Source: Notamacropus eugenii (Eukaryota > Chordata > Mammalia > Diprotodontia > Macropodidae). Taken from it: DNA of 64,000 nt. A program made the position numbers and the translations under genes. Numbering within the stretch: the first letter of the stretch is position 1; each line of letters starts with the position of its first letter. Where the stretch lies: NCBI RefSeq assembly GCF_028372415.1, contig NC_092872.1:517018224-517082223 (forward strand). Direction: 5' to 3'. This document shows, piece by piece, positions 44,239-55,392 of the stretch. Under the pieces are notes generated by a model. It searched no databases, was not told where the DNA came from, and worked only from the letters and a program-made list of their open reading frames with translations.

Positions 44239-45775
44239 TCATTAAAAAATGATTCTCCTCTTCCTCTTTATCAACCTTTAAAAGATGATAAATACTTGCT
44301 TTTGACTATTCCCTTCAGACTTCTGATTTCCCTTATAACTCCTTGTTTTTATTTTCTAATGGCAATCTGCCTTTGGGTAGACAAACATAATTTACATTAC
44401 TTTTAGGGAAAAGTGACCATGTTAGAGCAGTATTCAGAACAGAGTGGAAAGCTATCTCCTTGCCATGTTCAACTACATTTTCATGATGTTCTCTGTTAAA
44501 AATAATACAACAACAAACGTGTCCAAGACCTCTCAGGCTAGGCACTCTGAATAGCGATGGAGGGAATAACTTTTGGTTTTGATAGGATAATATTAGGTGC
44601 AAGGAGAAGCAAAAGGACTGGAGTTGAAAGAGAAATTTTTGCTAAAGAAGGAGAAGAAGAAGAAGGAGGAGGAGAAGTGAAGCGTTTTGGAATTGTGAAG
44701 AAGGGCAGAGATTGACTGGAGGGGATGAAATACAGACTTCAGTAGAAGTTGAAGGAGAAGAAGAAAAAAGGCTCAAATAATAAGAAAGAGATTAGTGAAG
44801 TACAACTAGCAGAAGAACCCAAGGAGAAGGAAACAGAGGAGGAAGTTGGTAAGACAAAGTAGAGAAGCTGAAACACACTGGAAAGAGAAGATAAGAAATT
44901 ATCAAAACAAGGGAGGAAATGTGCTTGGCTAGCAAGGGACTAATGAGGTAAGAAGGTGCTAATGAGATTTAGACAGTAACAACTCCATAGCTGAAAACCT
45001 TGAGAAGCAGGTTGACATGGCAGTTCTCCAAGGACCCTTGGGATAATAGGAACTTATGTTTTGGGTTGAAAGGAGTCCAACCCTCTTATTTTACAAATGA
45101 GAAAACTGAAACCCAGAGAGTACAAGTGATTTATCCAAGGCCACACAGGAAGTGACTTTAGCAAGTGTGAAGAGCAAGGAAAATTTTTGCAATTACTGCA
45201 AAATATTTATATTTCTATCTCAGCCAAGTGATTGATGTCTATGCTCAAAGAACAAGTTGGTGTTCTGTGAAGAAAAGGCAAAGGAGCTGCAGGAGTATCC
45301 ATCTCTTCACTCTCGGGGTCTTCAGTAGGAAATGAAGTGTTGGGAGTTTTTTGTTTTGTTTTGCATTTTAAACAAAGAAGAGGAATCTAAAGAGGCAGAG
45401 GAGGAAACCTAGCCTATGTCAGGCAGGAGCCAGAACAGCAGAAAAAAACAAAGCACAGATGAGGAAAGAGCCAAAGAAGCCCACTGAACACTGAGAGCTA
45501 AGCAACAGACACTAGGCTCTTCCGGAAGAGGAGCAAATGGGTTTGTTATCATAGTTCATCCTTTGTTCTCCACATCTGGAAGGTAATATCTGGAATTGCA
45601 AGTGAATTGGATTTAACTGAGGCAGGGCTGTACAAAGTCATCAGAACGTCTGAATAAGGAGCTATTAGTGCTCCAAGCCAGGAGATTTGTATCCACAAAT
45701 ACATTAGGAAGACTATACAACATGGGTCAGAGAAAGAAAACATATTCTGTAATGACTGGTGATTTCCTCCTGAGG
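44239..45775. other. Unassigned AT- and purine-rich sequence
   Basis: 44640-44860 is strongly purine-rich (aagaaggagaagaagaagaa) on the plus strand. 45055-45170 is a MIR/MON-like relic (acaaatgagaaaactgaaac). The rest to 45775 is unrecognised. Confidence 0.4.
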
Positions 45776-45959
45776 CAGGGGTGTGGAACCTGCAGCCTTG
45801 AGGCCACATGTGACCCTCTAGGTCCTCAAGTGTAGCTCTTTGACTGAATCCAAACTTCACAGAACAAATCCTTTTATTGAAGGAAGTTGTTCTGTGAAGT
45901 TTGGATTCAGTCAAAGGGCCTCACATAAGGACCTGGAGGCCACAGGTTTCCCACTCCTG
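45776..45959. mobile_element. hAT-like non-autonomous DNA transposon (MITE), near-perfect palindrome
   Basis: 184 bases. The ends CAGGGGTGTGGAACCTG and CAGGTTTCCCACTCCTG are imperfect terminal inverted repeats beginning with the hAT-type CAG. The inner arms, around tgactgaatccaaacttcac and its complement, pair over about 35 bases around a short loop. Flanks are similar but not a clean 8-base duplication. Contains no gene. Confidence 0.75.
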
Positions 45960-46229
45960 TGAGGGATAGTGAGGCAGTGATTTGTCCTTTGAACATTAAT
46001 AATAGAGAGGTTGGCTATACATGAATCCAGGACAGAGAATTTCCAAGGACACACATCTGGTCATTAACAGTAGGAATACATGATATTGTCAACAAGGAAT
46101 TTAGAAAGCATGGACAAGTACAAAATCTTATGGAACAATTAAAGGTCCTTGTGGCAGTGGTGATGTTTTCATTGCTGCTGCCAATCCAGAAGACAAAAGC
46201 AGATTTGAGAAGCAGACAGCTGGTTAACA

Positions 46230-46395
46230 AAACAGTGTCTTCACATATAACCTACATCAAACTGCTTCCTGTCTCAGAGATGGTGGGAAGGAAGGGAGGG
46301 AGGAAAAAATTTGGAACCCAAAATTTTATTAAAAATGGATGTCAAAAATTGTCTTTATACGTAACTGGAAAAAATAAAATACTATCAAAAAAAGA
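46230..46395 (+). mobile_element. L1 3' UTR fragment
   Basis: taacctacatcaaactgctt, aaatttggaacccaaaattt, then an A-rich end with aaaataaaatac. Typical marsupial L1 terminus. Confidence 0.7.
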
Positions 46396-47594
46396 AAATA
46401 GTGTCTTAGAATCAAATTTAGATTTCTGGACCATAGCTCAAAATATACAAACAAAGCACTCGTAAACATGATGGAGCGTTATCTAACAAGGGCTAGGAAG
46501 ATTGTACAAGGTCTTTCACAGATTAAAGCTTAAAACTGCACCAAGACTTTTGGGATACTCAATATTTGCCTTGAATCTTGCAAATCTAATTAACAAACTT
46601 TAAACCAACATACGGAATCTGCCTTTGCTGTGCCCATCACATTGCTATGGAAAATAGCACAGGAACTGTGTATGGCAGGAGAGATTACTCAACATGCCAA
46701 AGGTTCTTGTGGCCCTGCCCTGACCTTGAATGGACTTCAGGCAATTGTAGAGGGATCACCTTGAGGAGATGCAGCATCAGAAAAGATCATCTGAGCAGAG
46801 GGTGTAGGCAGCTGGACCAGGAGCCCAGGACAAATGAAGACCTTCCTGGCTGAGCAGGCTTGAACCAGGAGGACAAGATAGTCACCACCCTTTTACTCCT
46901 CTGTTTCTCCCTCCAGGGATAAGCTAATATTTTTTTTTCCCTCTCTGTCTGTCAATACCTTTACTTTCTTTTTTCCCTTGTGTGTCCCTGGCTACTTCAG
47001 CCAGCACTGGGAGTTTTTGTTTGCCTATTTAATTTTACATTCCTGATATTAAAGTGATTGATATTTTAAACATCTATGGTCATCAAACCTAAGCTGTTTG
47101 CTTTGGTTGCTGACTCGCAGAGAGGGAGACCGAAAGGATTCCATTCTTTTCCAAGGGGAGGGCTAATGTTCCCTTCGGCACAGATGGGGAGAGTGGGGGT
47201 GGAGCTAAAGATAGAATGTATTGTTGTTTTTAGAGCTCTAAAAACTGCCTGGGTCTAAATTCTAACACCTTGACTCAATTTCCTTTTTCATTTGTATATA
47301 CTTGAGTCAGGGGGAAACGAAAAGCAAAACCACAAACCAAAAAGTTATAAGAAGAGAACAACTTAGCTCCTGGTTACTTAGGAAACTAACGTAGCCCATA
47401 AAGGGAGGAAATGATGACTTTGCATACATCCCTTGGTCTGAGCTGGAGATCCACCCAGGTGCCAGCAAGCCTTAGTGAGACTGTCAATGCCTAGAGTGGC
47501 ATTTCTTGAAGGTTTCTGGCTTCACTCATGCAGTCCCTCTGGTGGTTAGAAACAGGAGGGAAAAACAAAGAGAAAAGTGCCTCTATTTACATTC
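46396..47594. other. Unassigned sequence
   Basis: Contains the half mariner MITE (46522-46557) and otherwise nothing I can name. Some stretches (46650-47070) look repeat-like but match no family I can support. Confidence 0.35.
46522..46557. mobile_element. Half of a mariner-like MITE
   Basis: The bases aactgcaccaagacttttgg match, in reverse, one arm of the element at 16715-16791. The other arm is missing. Confidence 0.5.
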
Positions 47595-48090
47595 CAAGCT
47601 AGAAAGCAGAGTACCAAAATATAGAAAGACACGAGTGGTGTCCAGATTAGCACAGGAGATAAATGCAAAAAAGGAGTCAGCAAGAAAAACTCCTGGCCTC
47701 AGATGTTTATAAACAAATGCACCAAGTATGGGCTAAAAGGAGGTGAAATAAGGGTCCCAAAGGAAAGAAGCAAATTTGACTTCATAGGTATCATTGAGGC
47801 TTGTTGGAACAGGACCTTGACTTTAATACGGTGGTAATAGCATAAGCATTCTATGAGATTCAATCTAACTCAATTCAAAAAAACATTTATTATATCGTAT
47901 TATATATAATATGATATGTTATTATATCATATTATATATAATATATATACTATTATTATAAGATCTTTACCTCCTCCCCCTTTCCATACACTGTTCCATT
48001 TGAATAAGGCATACCCTTCCAAAGCCATACTGAAGTCAAGAGTCCAACAAGCCTCAGTGATACCTATAAAGTCAAATTTGCTTCTTCGCT
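47595..48090. repeat. Head-to-head CR1/L3-type endonuclease fragments forming an inverted repeat
   Basis: 47595-47825 (plus) and 47960-48090 (minus) both translate to SKFDFIGI-type sequence ending in a TE/IE-A-CW motif, as in CR1/L3 endonucleases; the minus copy continues to MALEGYALFKW. The closest 60 or so bases are reverse complements (aagcaaatttgacttcatag). The spacer has an AT-rich palindromic microsatellite (47893-47952). Confidence 0.7.
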
Positions 48091-48091
48091 T

Positions 48092-48325
48092 TACAGCAAC
48101 TAGGTGGCACAGTGGATAGAGTATCAGGCCTGGAGTCAGGAAGACCCAAATTCCAATCCAGTCTCAGACACTTAGTGTGACCCTGGGCAAATCACTTAAC
48201 TTTGCCTCAGTTTTCTCATCTGTAAAATGAGCTCGAAAGGGAAATGGTAAATCACTTCAGTATCTATGCCAAGAAAACACCAAATGGAGTCACAAAGAGT
48301 TGGGCACAACTGAACGACATCTACT
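48092..48325 (+). mobile_element. SINE, tRNA head with Bov-B/RTE-type tail
   Basis: gcaactaggtggcacagtgg, atgccaagaaaacaccaaat, gttgggcacaactgaacgac. Confidence 0.88.
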
Positions 48326-48750
48326 CATGTGATATCAATGGAGGAAGATTACTGTTATCTGCATGTAGTACAGTTCATCTAAAGAAAGAATAAAGGAATT
48401 TCGGAAACAGGTAACAAGCCTGGCAGTGAGGCCCGAAATAACGTCAGGTGGAGTTTCAGTTATCCAGGTTTTTGCCATACTGCTCTTTCAAAGCAGCTAA
48501 GAATATGAATTTTATCCTCAAGCAATGAGAGAAACTGCTAATCTGGATATGATTCACATTAAGGAGAAACTGGTTGCTCAGGTAGAAATAATAGGGACCT
48601 TGGAAAGAATGTAACTGCCTTATCTTAGAACTTGTGAGACAGGAGAAGTAAGCTTGGCATACTATAACATCCACCCTATTAGACTTCAGCACAATAGATT
48701 TTTAAAAGTTTAATAAAAGGATAGGTAGGGTCTCATGAATTGAAATCCTA
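48326..48750. other. Unassigned AT-rich sequence
   Basis: No repeat or gene recognised. Confidence 0.35.
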
Positions 48751-48754
48751 TAGG

Positions 48755-49073
48755 AGGTGTGTGTGTGTTTGTCCTTCGTTGCCAAAGAAGACCATGCCAT
48801 CAGAGAAATGATGACATGACTTGCACTTGACTTTGTTTTGAGTGAGGGAGGGCTGTGTAGGTCACCAGCCTCACTTCTCCTCCAGAGCCATCTGAATCCA
48901 GTGACCAGATATTCATCAGGATGACTGGAGATAACCTAGGATGAGGCAGTTGGGGTTAAGTGACTTGCCCAAGGTCACACAACTAGTGTCAAGTGTCTGA
49001 GGTGAGATTTGAACTCAGGTCATCCTGACTCCTGCACTGGTGCTCTATCCACTGAACCACCTAGCTTCCCCAT
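48755..49073 (-). mobile_element. SINE with long RTE-like tail, full length
   Basis: gtgtgtgtgtttgtccttcg through gctctatccactgaacc and cacctagcttcccc. Closely matches 7333-7634. Confidence 0.9.
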
Positions 49074-49199
49074 AGGAGAAGGTAGCCCAGCTTGAATGGA
49101 AAGATCTCTGTCTTAAAATTATGAAGTAAAATCCAGTGAGGAAGAAAAGAGAGATTTGTCTATAAAGAGAATTGTGAACAAGGAGAAAATAAATCCAGC

Positions 49200-50220
49200 A
49201 ACTTGGATTATATTATTTTATTTTGGCTTTTCTATTCTTACTGATTATTTTTATGGAGTCTTTCAGAAGCCTTTTATTTTGATACCAATCATTTCCTGAT
49301 GAATCCCCTCACCCCCTGAATACTCTCTTGTGATAAAACAAGAGTTGTCAACAAATACAGTAACATTTGACAGCATTTGCAATATTCTGTACCCATACTC
49401 TTCCATGTCTACACTGAATAGCCAATTCAGTTTTTAATTTTGTTATACTTTAATTTTTATTAACTGTATTTTTCCTTTGCCTTTTAACTTTTATTTAAAC
49501 TTTTAATAATATCTCTTGGTTTTATATCACCTTTATTTCCAAAATAAATTCCTTGTCCTACTCTATCCATTGAGCCAATCTTCAAAGCGAAAAAAAAAAA
49601 GGCAGTTAAGAAAAGTTAACTAGCATATCAACTGAATCTGACAGTATAGACCATGTTCCCTACCACAGTCCTCTATAGTGTGCATATAAGAAAAGATAAC
49701 AGAAGGATGATACAACCCTTGGTTGAGGCCAAGCTTGGTCAAATAATTACACAGCATTCAGTTGTGTTTCTTGTTCTATTTATATTTTTGTAGCCATTGT
49801 GCATACTGTTTTACTGATTCTACTTATTTTATCTATCAGTTCATACAAGTCTTCCCATGCTTCTCTAAATTCCTCATATTCATTGTTTTGTATGTTGTCA
49901 CAATATTACATTACAATAATGCACCACAGTGTGGTGAGTATCCTCAATCGATATGTACATACTTTGTTTCAAGTTCTTTGCTACCAAAAAGTCCTCCTAT
50001 GAATATTTTGTTGTATATGATACCTTTCTTTCTGTTTACCTCTATGAGGTATACTCCTAGCAATGAGATCTCTGTATATGGACATTTTTCTCTTTTTTAG
50101 GATAATTCAAATTGATTTCCAGAATGACTTGGACCAATTTTCAATTTCAGCATTAGCACATTTGGGGGTCTGTCCTTCTACAACTCCTCCAACACTGACT
50201 ATTTTCATCTTTTGTCATCT
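49200..50220 (-). mobile_element. L1 3' end (antisense)
   Basis: ggccaagcttggtcaaataa, tgaggtatactcctagcaat, ctacaactcctccaacactg. 5'-truncated. Confidence 0.75.
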
Positions 50221-50221
50221 T

Positions 50222-50300
50222 TTAGACAGCAAGTAGGGTGGCACACAGGAACACTAGGCCTGGAGAAAGAAGACCTGCATGCAAATCCAAAACGAAAGAA
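50222..50300 (+). mobile_element. SINE head fragment
   Basis: gcaagtagggtggcacacag, ctaggcctggagaaagaaga; the core and tail are missing. Confidence 0.55.
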
Positions 50301-50319
50301 AAAGGGAGAAAGATTGGAT

Positions 50320-50540
50320 TAAGAATTTACTAAGTTCTGGGGATATGAATACAAGAAAACAAGATGGTCCCTACTCTCAAAAAACATGTAACAGAAGCAG
50401 ACAAAACATAAAAGGGATATGAAAAGCAAGTAAGGGGGGAGAAAAGTACTTTCATTAGAGCAAGGTAGCAGATGGGTAGGTGGAGCAGTCCAGAGAATGG
50501 GAGACTCTAGGGGTCAGATCCAGACTCTGAATCATTTGTA
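50320..50540 (-). mobile_element. L2-like relic (antisense)
   Basis: ggggatatgaatacaagaaa, agcagacaaaacataaaagg; similar to 32660-32830. Confidence 0.4.
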
Positions 50541-50769
50541 TCACACTGTTTATGTCTTGGATAGCAGATACTTCTAAAAAATATTTTATGAAGTTTTCTA
50601 CCCCCATTGGTAATTTCTCTTATCCTAGTATGCTGTTGTGTGTAACTATAGTTCAAATAACTTAAAAGTCTGAAAGACTTTGGAGATGGTTACTGTATCT
50701 TTAAGAGTGAGAGAAAAGAACTTTTGGAAATTAAATTGATTTTTTAAAAGGAGAAAAAAATCAAGTTGT

Positions 50770-51515
50770 TCATATCATATATAAAAATTAACAATTTAGA
50801 AACACTGTAAAGGAAATAAAGAAAATTACACAAAGCTGATAGTTTAAGAGAATGGATATTTACAAAAAGAGAAAATATCTAGATCAACAAAAGAAAAAAC
50901 AGAGTATTCAAATAACCAATATCAGAAGAAAACAAAAGAAACTGAACAAGCCAGAAATGCTCCATGACTGGGTAGATTCACGAGCAAATTTTATCAAACA
51001 ACCAAACAATGAACTCTAATACTACATAAACTGCACTAATAAGAGAAGGAACCCTAATAATCTTTTTCTATGATACAAATATGATCTTGTTACCTAAACC
51101 AGAGAGGCAGTGCAGAAAAGAAAAGCCCACTACCCCTAATGAACACTGATACAAAATTTTGAAATAAGATATTAGCTAATATAATGATAATCACCTATTA
51201 GAAATATTATACATTGTGACCATGTTTGGTTTATGTGAGGAATTCAAAGTTCATACAATATAACAATGACTATAAATATAATAAAGTAAACCATATTCTG
51301 AAAGGGCTTTTGAAAAACCCCAATACACATTTCTACTTAAAGAAACCTATAGCAATCATAGAACTAAATAGGCCTCTGAATAAACATTTATTTAAGCCCC
51401 AAGTAAATATTAGACAGAACGGGGAAAAACAGAGGACTTTCCAGTAAGATCATATTTCACAATAAGGATGTCTATTATCATTACTAATATTTAATGTAGT
51501 GCTAGAAAAGCTAGC
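50770..51515 (+). mobile_element. L1 ORF2 fragment (sense)
   Basis: aactgaacaagccagaaatg, atgatcttgttacctaaacc, aggatgtctattatcattac and taatgtagtgctagaaaagc. Reverse-transcriptase region, no intact frame. Confidence 0.72.
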
Positions 51516-51714
51516 TGGGGATCTTGGACTCTAGATATTACCTATTCTAATCCCATCATTCTACCCATGACACAAATAAAATCCTGAGAGGGAAATCCAT
51601 TTATTCTCCTCTAAGATCACTGCGCAGATTAAGCTAGGATGCTATCTATTTTTTACTAATATTATTAATATCTTGAATTGGCAAAATATTTTTTACTTTA
51701 AGGTGCTCCAAATT

Positions 51715-51815
51715 ATAGATTATAATGTCCTTGAGGCCTGGGACCTTGTCCTATTCATCTTTCCATCTCCAGGATCTATATTTTGGTGCTTAATAAAAGT
51801 TTGTTGAATTAAATA
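51715..51815 (+). mobile_element. L2 3' end
   Basis: aatgtccttgaggcctggga, gcttaataaaagtttgttga. Confidence 0.65.
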
Positions 51816-52009
51816 TTAAAACTAAATTAATATCCTTGCCTTCACCCTGTGAGGCAAACAAGGTAGGTTGTGTATTACACTTAAATCCTTTTGGCATTCA
51901 AGGTCTGGCTGTCTTACTATGTATATTTATCTCTGAGTACTGTCAAAAGGAAGCTTCTAATTTTGAGTCAATCAAACTACTTTTCCACATAGCCCCACTC
52001 ACTACATAT

Positions 52010-52228
52010 CATTCAGTTCAATTTATCAAACATTGTTAGCAATGAGGAAGATGCAAAGATAATAAGATAAAATGCTTTCCCTCAAAGAGCTTACAATCTA
52101 CTAAACGATACCTAACACACGGACAGCTGTGTACAAATTCATACACTTCCATTAATTTGCTCTTACTGCTTTTCCTGCCAGGAATGCTTCTTATTTTTAT
52201 CCAAATAATAACTATACTTTCAAAGCTC

Positions 52229-52263
<35 letters not shown>

Positions 52264-52405
52264 TCTCAATTGAATTTTACAAGGCACATATTATAGGTGC
52301 ATATTGTCTTCATTTTCTTGATGAGGAAACAAATTGGGATAAACTAAATGACTCACTGATGGTCAGTGTAGAAAGTAGGACTTGATCTCAGGTCTTCCAG
52401 ACTCT
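52010..52405 (-). mobile_element. L2 and MIR relics with a (CA)n microsatellite
   Basis: 52010-52110 L2 (ccctcaaagagcttacaatc); 52232-52261 pure CA repeat; 52270-52405 MIR (ttcttgatgaggaaacaaat). Confidence 0.6.
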
Positions 52406-52789
52406 GCTTTTCTGGGTGATGGGAAAACCTGCTGGCTATCAATGTGGGCATTCTTCCCCTCACTCCCCACTCTGCCCGCCCCCCCCCCCCCAAGCCCCAC
52501 AACCTATGAAGCCATCAGGGATGGTCAGGCTGCAGGAAGACCCACCACCACCAGAAGCACCCTCCCCACTTCCCTCAACCTCTACCCCTACCTTGCAGGA
52601 TAATGCAAGGGCAATACCAGAACCCATTCAAGATCCCAGGCTGTGGTAAGATCTGTCACCATCAGGGGCACCCTCCTTTCTTGCCTTGTCTCCTTCCCTC
52701 CACAGCACAGAACAGCCCCAGAAGCCACTGGGGTCCCATTCTGAAACTTTCCATTAGCCCTATAGCTGAACACTTTTATAATCAATCTC
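52406..52789. other. Unassigned C-rich sequence
   Basis: Includes a poly-C run near 52480. Two Pro-rich open frames here are products of low-complexity C-rich DNA. Confidence 0.4.
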
Positions 52790-52900
52790 CCCCAATTAGC
52801 ATCTGAGCTCCTTGAGCGACTGCATCACTTTTTCTATTTGTATCCCCAGAGCGTTTCATGTAGAAAGTATTTAATAAATGCTTTTTCATTTTCTTCCCAC
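52790..52900 (+). mobile_element. L2 3' end
   Basis: gagctccttgagcgactgca, gaaagtatttaataaatgct. Confidence 0.65.
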
Positions 52901-53149
52901 TCTTCAAGGGTGGGTCAGGTCCTTCCACCTTCAAAAAGCCTTCAGATTAGTCCAATCCTCAGTGATTTCTTCCTTCTCTGAAATTCTCACTTTAACACTT
53001 GGGGACCTTCAAACAGGGCTCGATAACCACTGGTTTGAGATGCTATTGATGGGATCTGCTCAGAGGTAGGCTTGAATGACCTTGGGCTCAGAGAAGAGCC
53101 TTCTGATAGCTGTCAGAAATGATCTGTCCTTTCTTTAAATTTGTCTTAA

Positions 53150-53830
53150 GCAGTGTGTTGTGGGAAGAATGGCCTTGGGAGTCAAGAGACCTGGCATTAA
53201 ATCTTGCTTTATTCACTGTGTGATCACAGGCCAGTCATTTAGCCTCTTGGGGACTTAATTTTGCTATTTGCACTCTCTTCCTGAGATGGTTGCTTTAAAG
53301 TGCTTCATAAATGTCAAGTGCAATTGAAATGTTGCAGCACTACTTGTTTTATGCTCATGGTTTGGCCTGAATTACAGTTATTACATAGTGATTGCATACT
53401 TATGCATACGTAGGGCAGCTCTCCCTCTCAGATTATAATCTCCCTGAGGGTAGGGGCAATGATTTTTCTCTCTTCTGGAATTAAGCACTTAATGGTTACT
53501 GGAGTGGATTCCACAAGTTCTTACCTCCCTCCTGAATTTGCTTTTCCAAATACTTAGTAAATTCCTCCAACCTAGCCTCCAGGAGCCTTGTCTTGACCTT
53601 AGACGTTTCTGCCATCCTGCAATCTTAGCACCTAACAAGTCCATCAAAGTACAGTGTGAAAGTACTGGATCTAGCATCAGAAGATCCTTGAACATTCCTC
53701 TTCACTTGCCTGAGCCTATTTTCTCATCAATAAAATGAAAACAAAAATACTTGCACTACTTACCTCAGGTATTGTTAGAAGCACATGATAAACTGTATTT
53801 AATATCAGCTATCCTTATTGGCAACTCATA
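53150..53830 (+). mobile_element. MIR and L2 relics
   Basis: 53150-53320 MIR (tgtgatcacaggccagtcat), 53425-53500 L2 end (ccctgagggtaggggcaatg), 53650-53830 MIR (catcaataaaatgaaaacaa). Confidence 0.55.
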
Positions 53831-54059
53831 AATACTGGTCAAGTTAATTATAGCTACTTCAGAATACAATCCCACTGGACAGTATGCCCCCCAATTCCCT
53901 TTTGCCTACTTCTGATCATCCTGTGGACTAACTGAAGTTTCAGTCACTTCACAGTCTCATTCTGATCGAACATAAGCAGTAAAGTTCAATGTACCAACTA
54001 AGTCCATTAAAATACAATTTCCAGTGAGGTTGTTGAAGGCAGGCAAGAAGGACTGTAGA

Positions 54060-54190
54060 ATAGTCAAAGCTGGGCCAGGACCTTTACAATTCATCTAATC
54101 CAATCATCTCATTTTATAAATGTAGAAGTGTCAGAGAGATCAATGATTTTGCCCAAAGTCTAGTGCTCTTCCTATTGCATGATACTGCCT
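54060..54190 (+). mobile_element. MIR/MON-like relic
   Basis: aatcatctcattttataaat then a degraded gcccaaagtctagtgc core. Confidence 0.5.
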
Positions 54191-54507
54191 TATTAGGCTT
54201 CTGGCAAGACCGCCTCCAGCTCTCTACCATGAATTTGAAGTGTAGCTCACTGAAAAATTAAAAAACAACTCAAACCAAATGACAAATATTTTCAGATTTA
54301 CTTCATGCTGTTTATCTATGCACTATAGGAAAGGTTTTAAGGAAAAGACCAGGCCATTAATTTACTGTAAACTGCCTGCCATGCAAAAGTGAAGTCTGTG
54401 AGCGTTACAGTCACATCAGTAACTCCAAGATATTACAGAGCCAGGTTAATAACTCAAAATTCTGCTTTAGACTTAGCAAGAGTACTGGAATTGGGAGCAA
54501 CAACATT

Positions 54508-54651
54508 TGGGGGGGGGGGGGAAGGGAAGCAATTAGGGTTAAGGCACTTGCCCAGGGTCACACAATAGGGAGTGTCTGAGGCAAGATTTTAACCCAGGTC
54601 CTCCTGACTCCAAGGCCAGTGTTCTCTCCATTGTACCACCTAGCTGCCCCA
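54508..54651 (-). mobile_element. Short tRNA-type SINE, G-rich tail
   Basis: Starts with a run of G at 54509-54521 where the antisense A tail would give T, then cttgcccagggtcacacaat and head gtaccacctagctgcccc. Confidence 0.75.
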
Positions 54652-54654
54652 AGA

Positions 54655-54865
54655 ACACTTGAACTTGGGAGTCACAAGACCTGGATGCAAGTAGGGCTTT
54701 ACCACTTACTAGGTGTGTGATTTGGGGAAAGTTATTTCCTCTCAGTTTCCATTTCCTAATTTACAAAGTGGGGAGAAGATTACTCACATGATTAGCAGAT
54801 GAGACATTAATAAAGCACAGTGCCTGACACCCTGTAGGTACTTGATAAATGCTTATTCCCTCCCC
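54655..54865 (+). mobile_element. CORE-SINE/MIR relic
   Basis: aacttgggagtcacaagacc, ataaagcacagtgcctgaca, acttgataaatgcttattcc. Confidence 0.65.
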
Positions 54866-54882
54866 TTCCCCACAAATATACA

Positions 54883-55137
54883 TCATAGGTTTGCTATATG
54901 GAAGGTATATGTTACTATTTCTTCAAAAGCAAGCTCTGTAGTTTCAGCACAGTACTTGAGTTCTGAAGTTTTCCATTGGTCATAAGTCATTCCATGAATT
55001 AGTAGGACAGGAGGAAGACCAACCATCTGATGGCCAACCTTTTGGTGATAAGCTTCTCTGAACTTTACACTAGGTTGATCCACAGACAAGAATGTTGCCA
55101 CAGCCATGCTCAAAGCCTTTCCGCTGGGACCAACCAA
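54883..55137 (-). other. Open stretch of unknown origin next to the RNF114 3' end
   Basis: 84 codons with protein-like composition (KFREAYHQKVGHQMVG, PPVLLIHGM), downstream of the probable RNF114 polyadenylation site on the same strand and not part of a repeat I recognise. No splice or promoter evidence. It could be a retrocopy fragment or chance. Confidence 0.25.
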
Positions 55138-55392
55138 AGCTCAAGTTTTACTGACATGACCATTGAAAACCTGAGGTTACCCACACCCCTGAGCCATCAG
55201 ACGAGAATCTTAGTAGATTATTAAGGATTGTTAAGTAAACAGTCTTATATGGTTGGGCAGAAAATGGCATTAAGATAGTGACATTGGGGAAAGTGAGTGA
55301 TAGTCAAGAAAGCTGCAGCCTCCCACATTTCTACCCCTAGAACTCACACAGTAAGTCAAAATAACATGTAGAAAATTTAATAAATTATTAAA

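Noticed and set aside
44640-44860. Purine-rich stretch as a coding Glu/Lys-rich region
   Set aside because: Stops in all frames and simple GAA-type repetition; low-complexity DNA.
45549-45914. 121-codon minus-strand frame
   Set aside because: Runs through the palindromic hAT-like MITE; no protein family resemblance.
46600-47280. Possible old LTR-like segment
   Set aside because: No clear terminal repeats, primer-binding site or matching partner in the window; composition alone is not enough.
52382-52649. Two overlapping Pro-rich frames
   Set aside because: Result of a poly-C and C-rich tract; frames overlap and lack homology.
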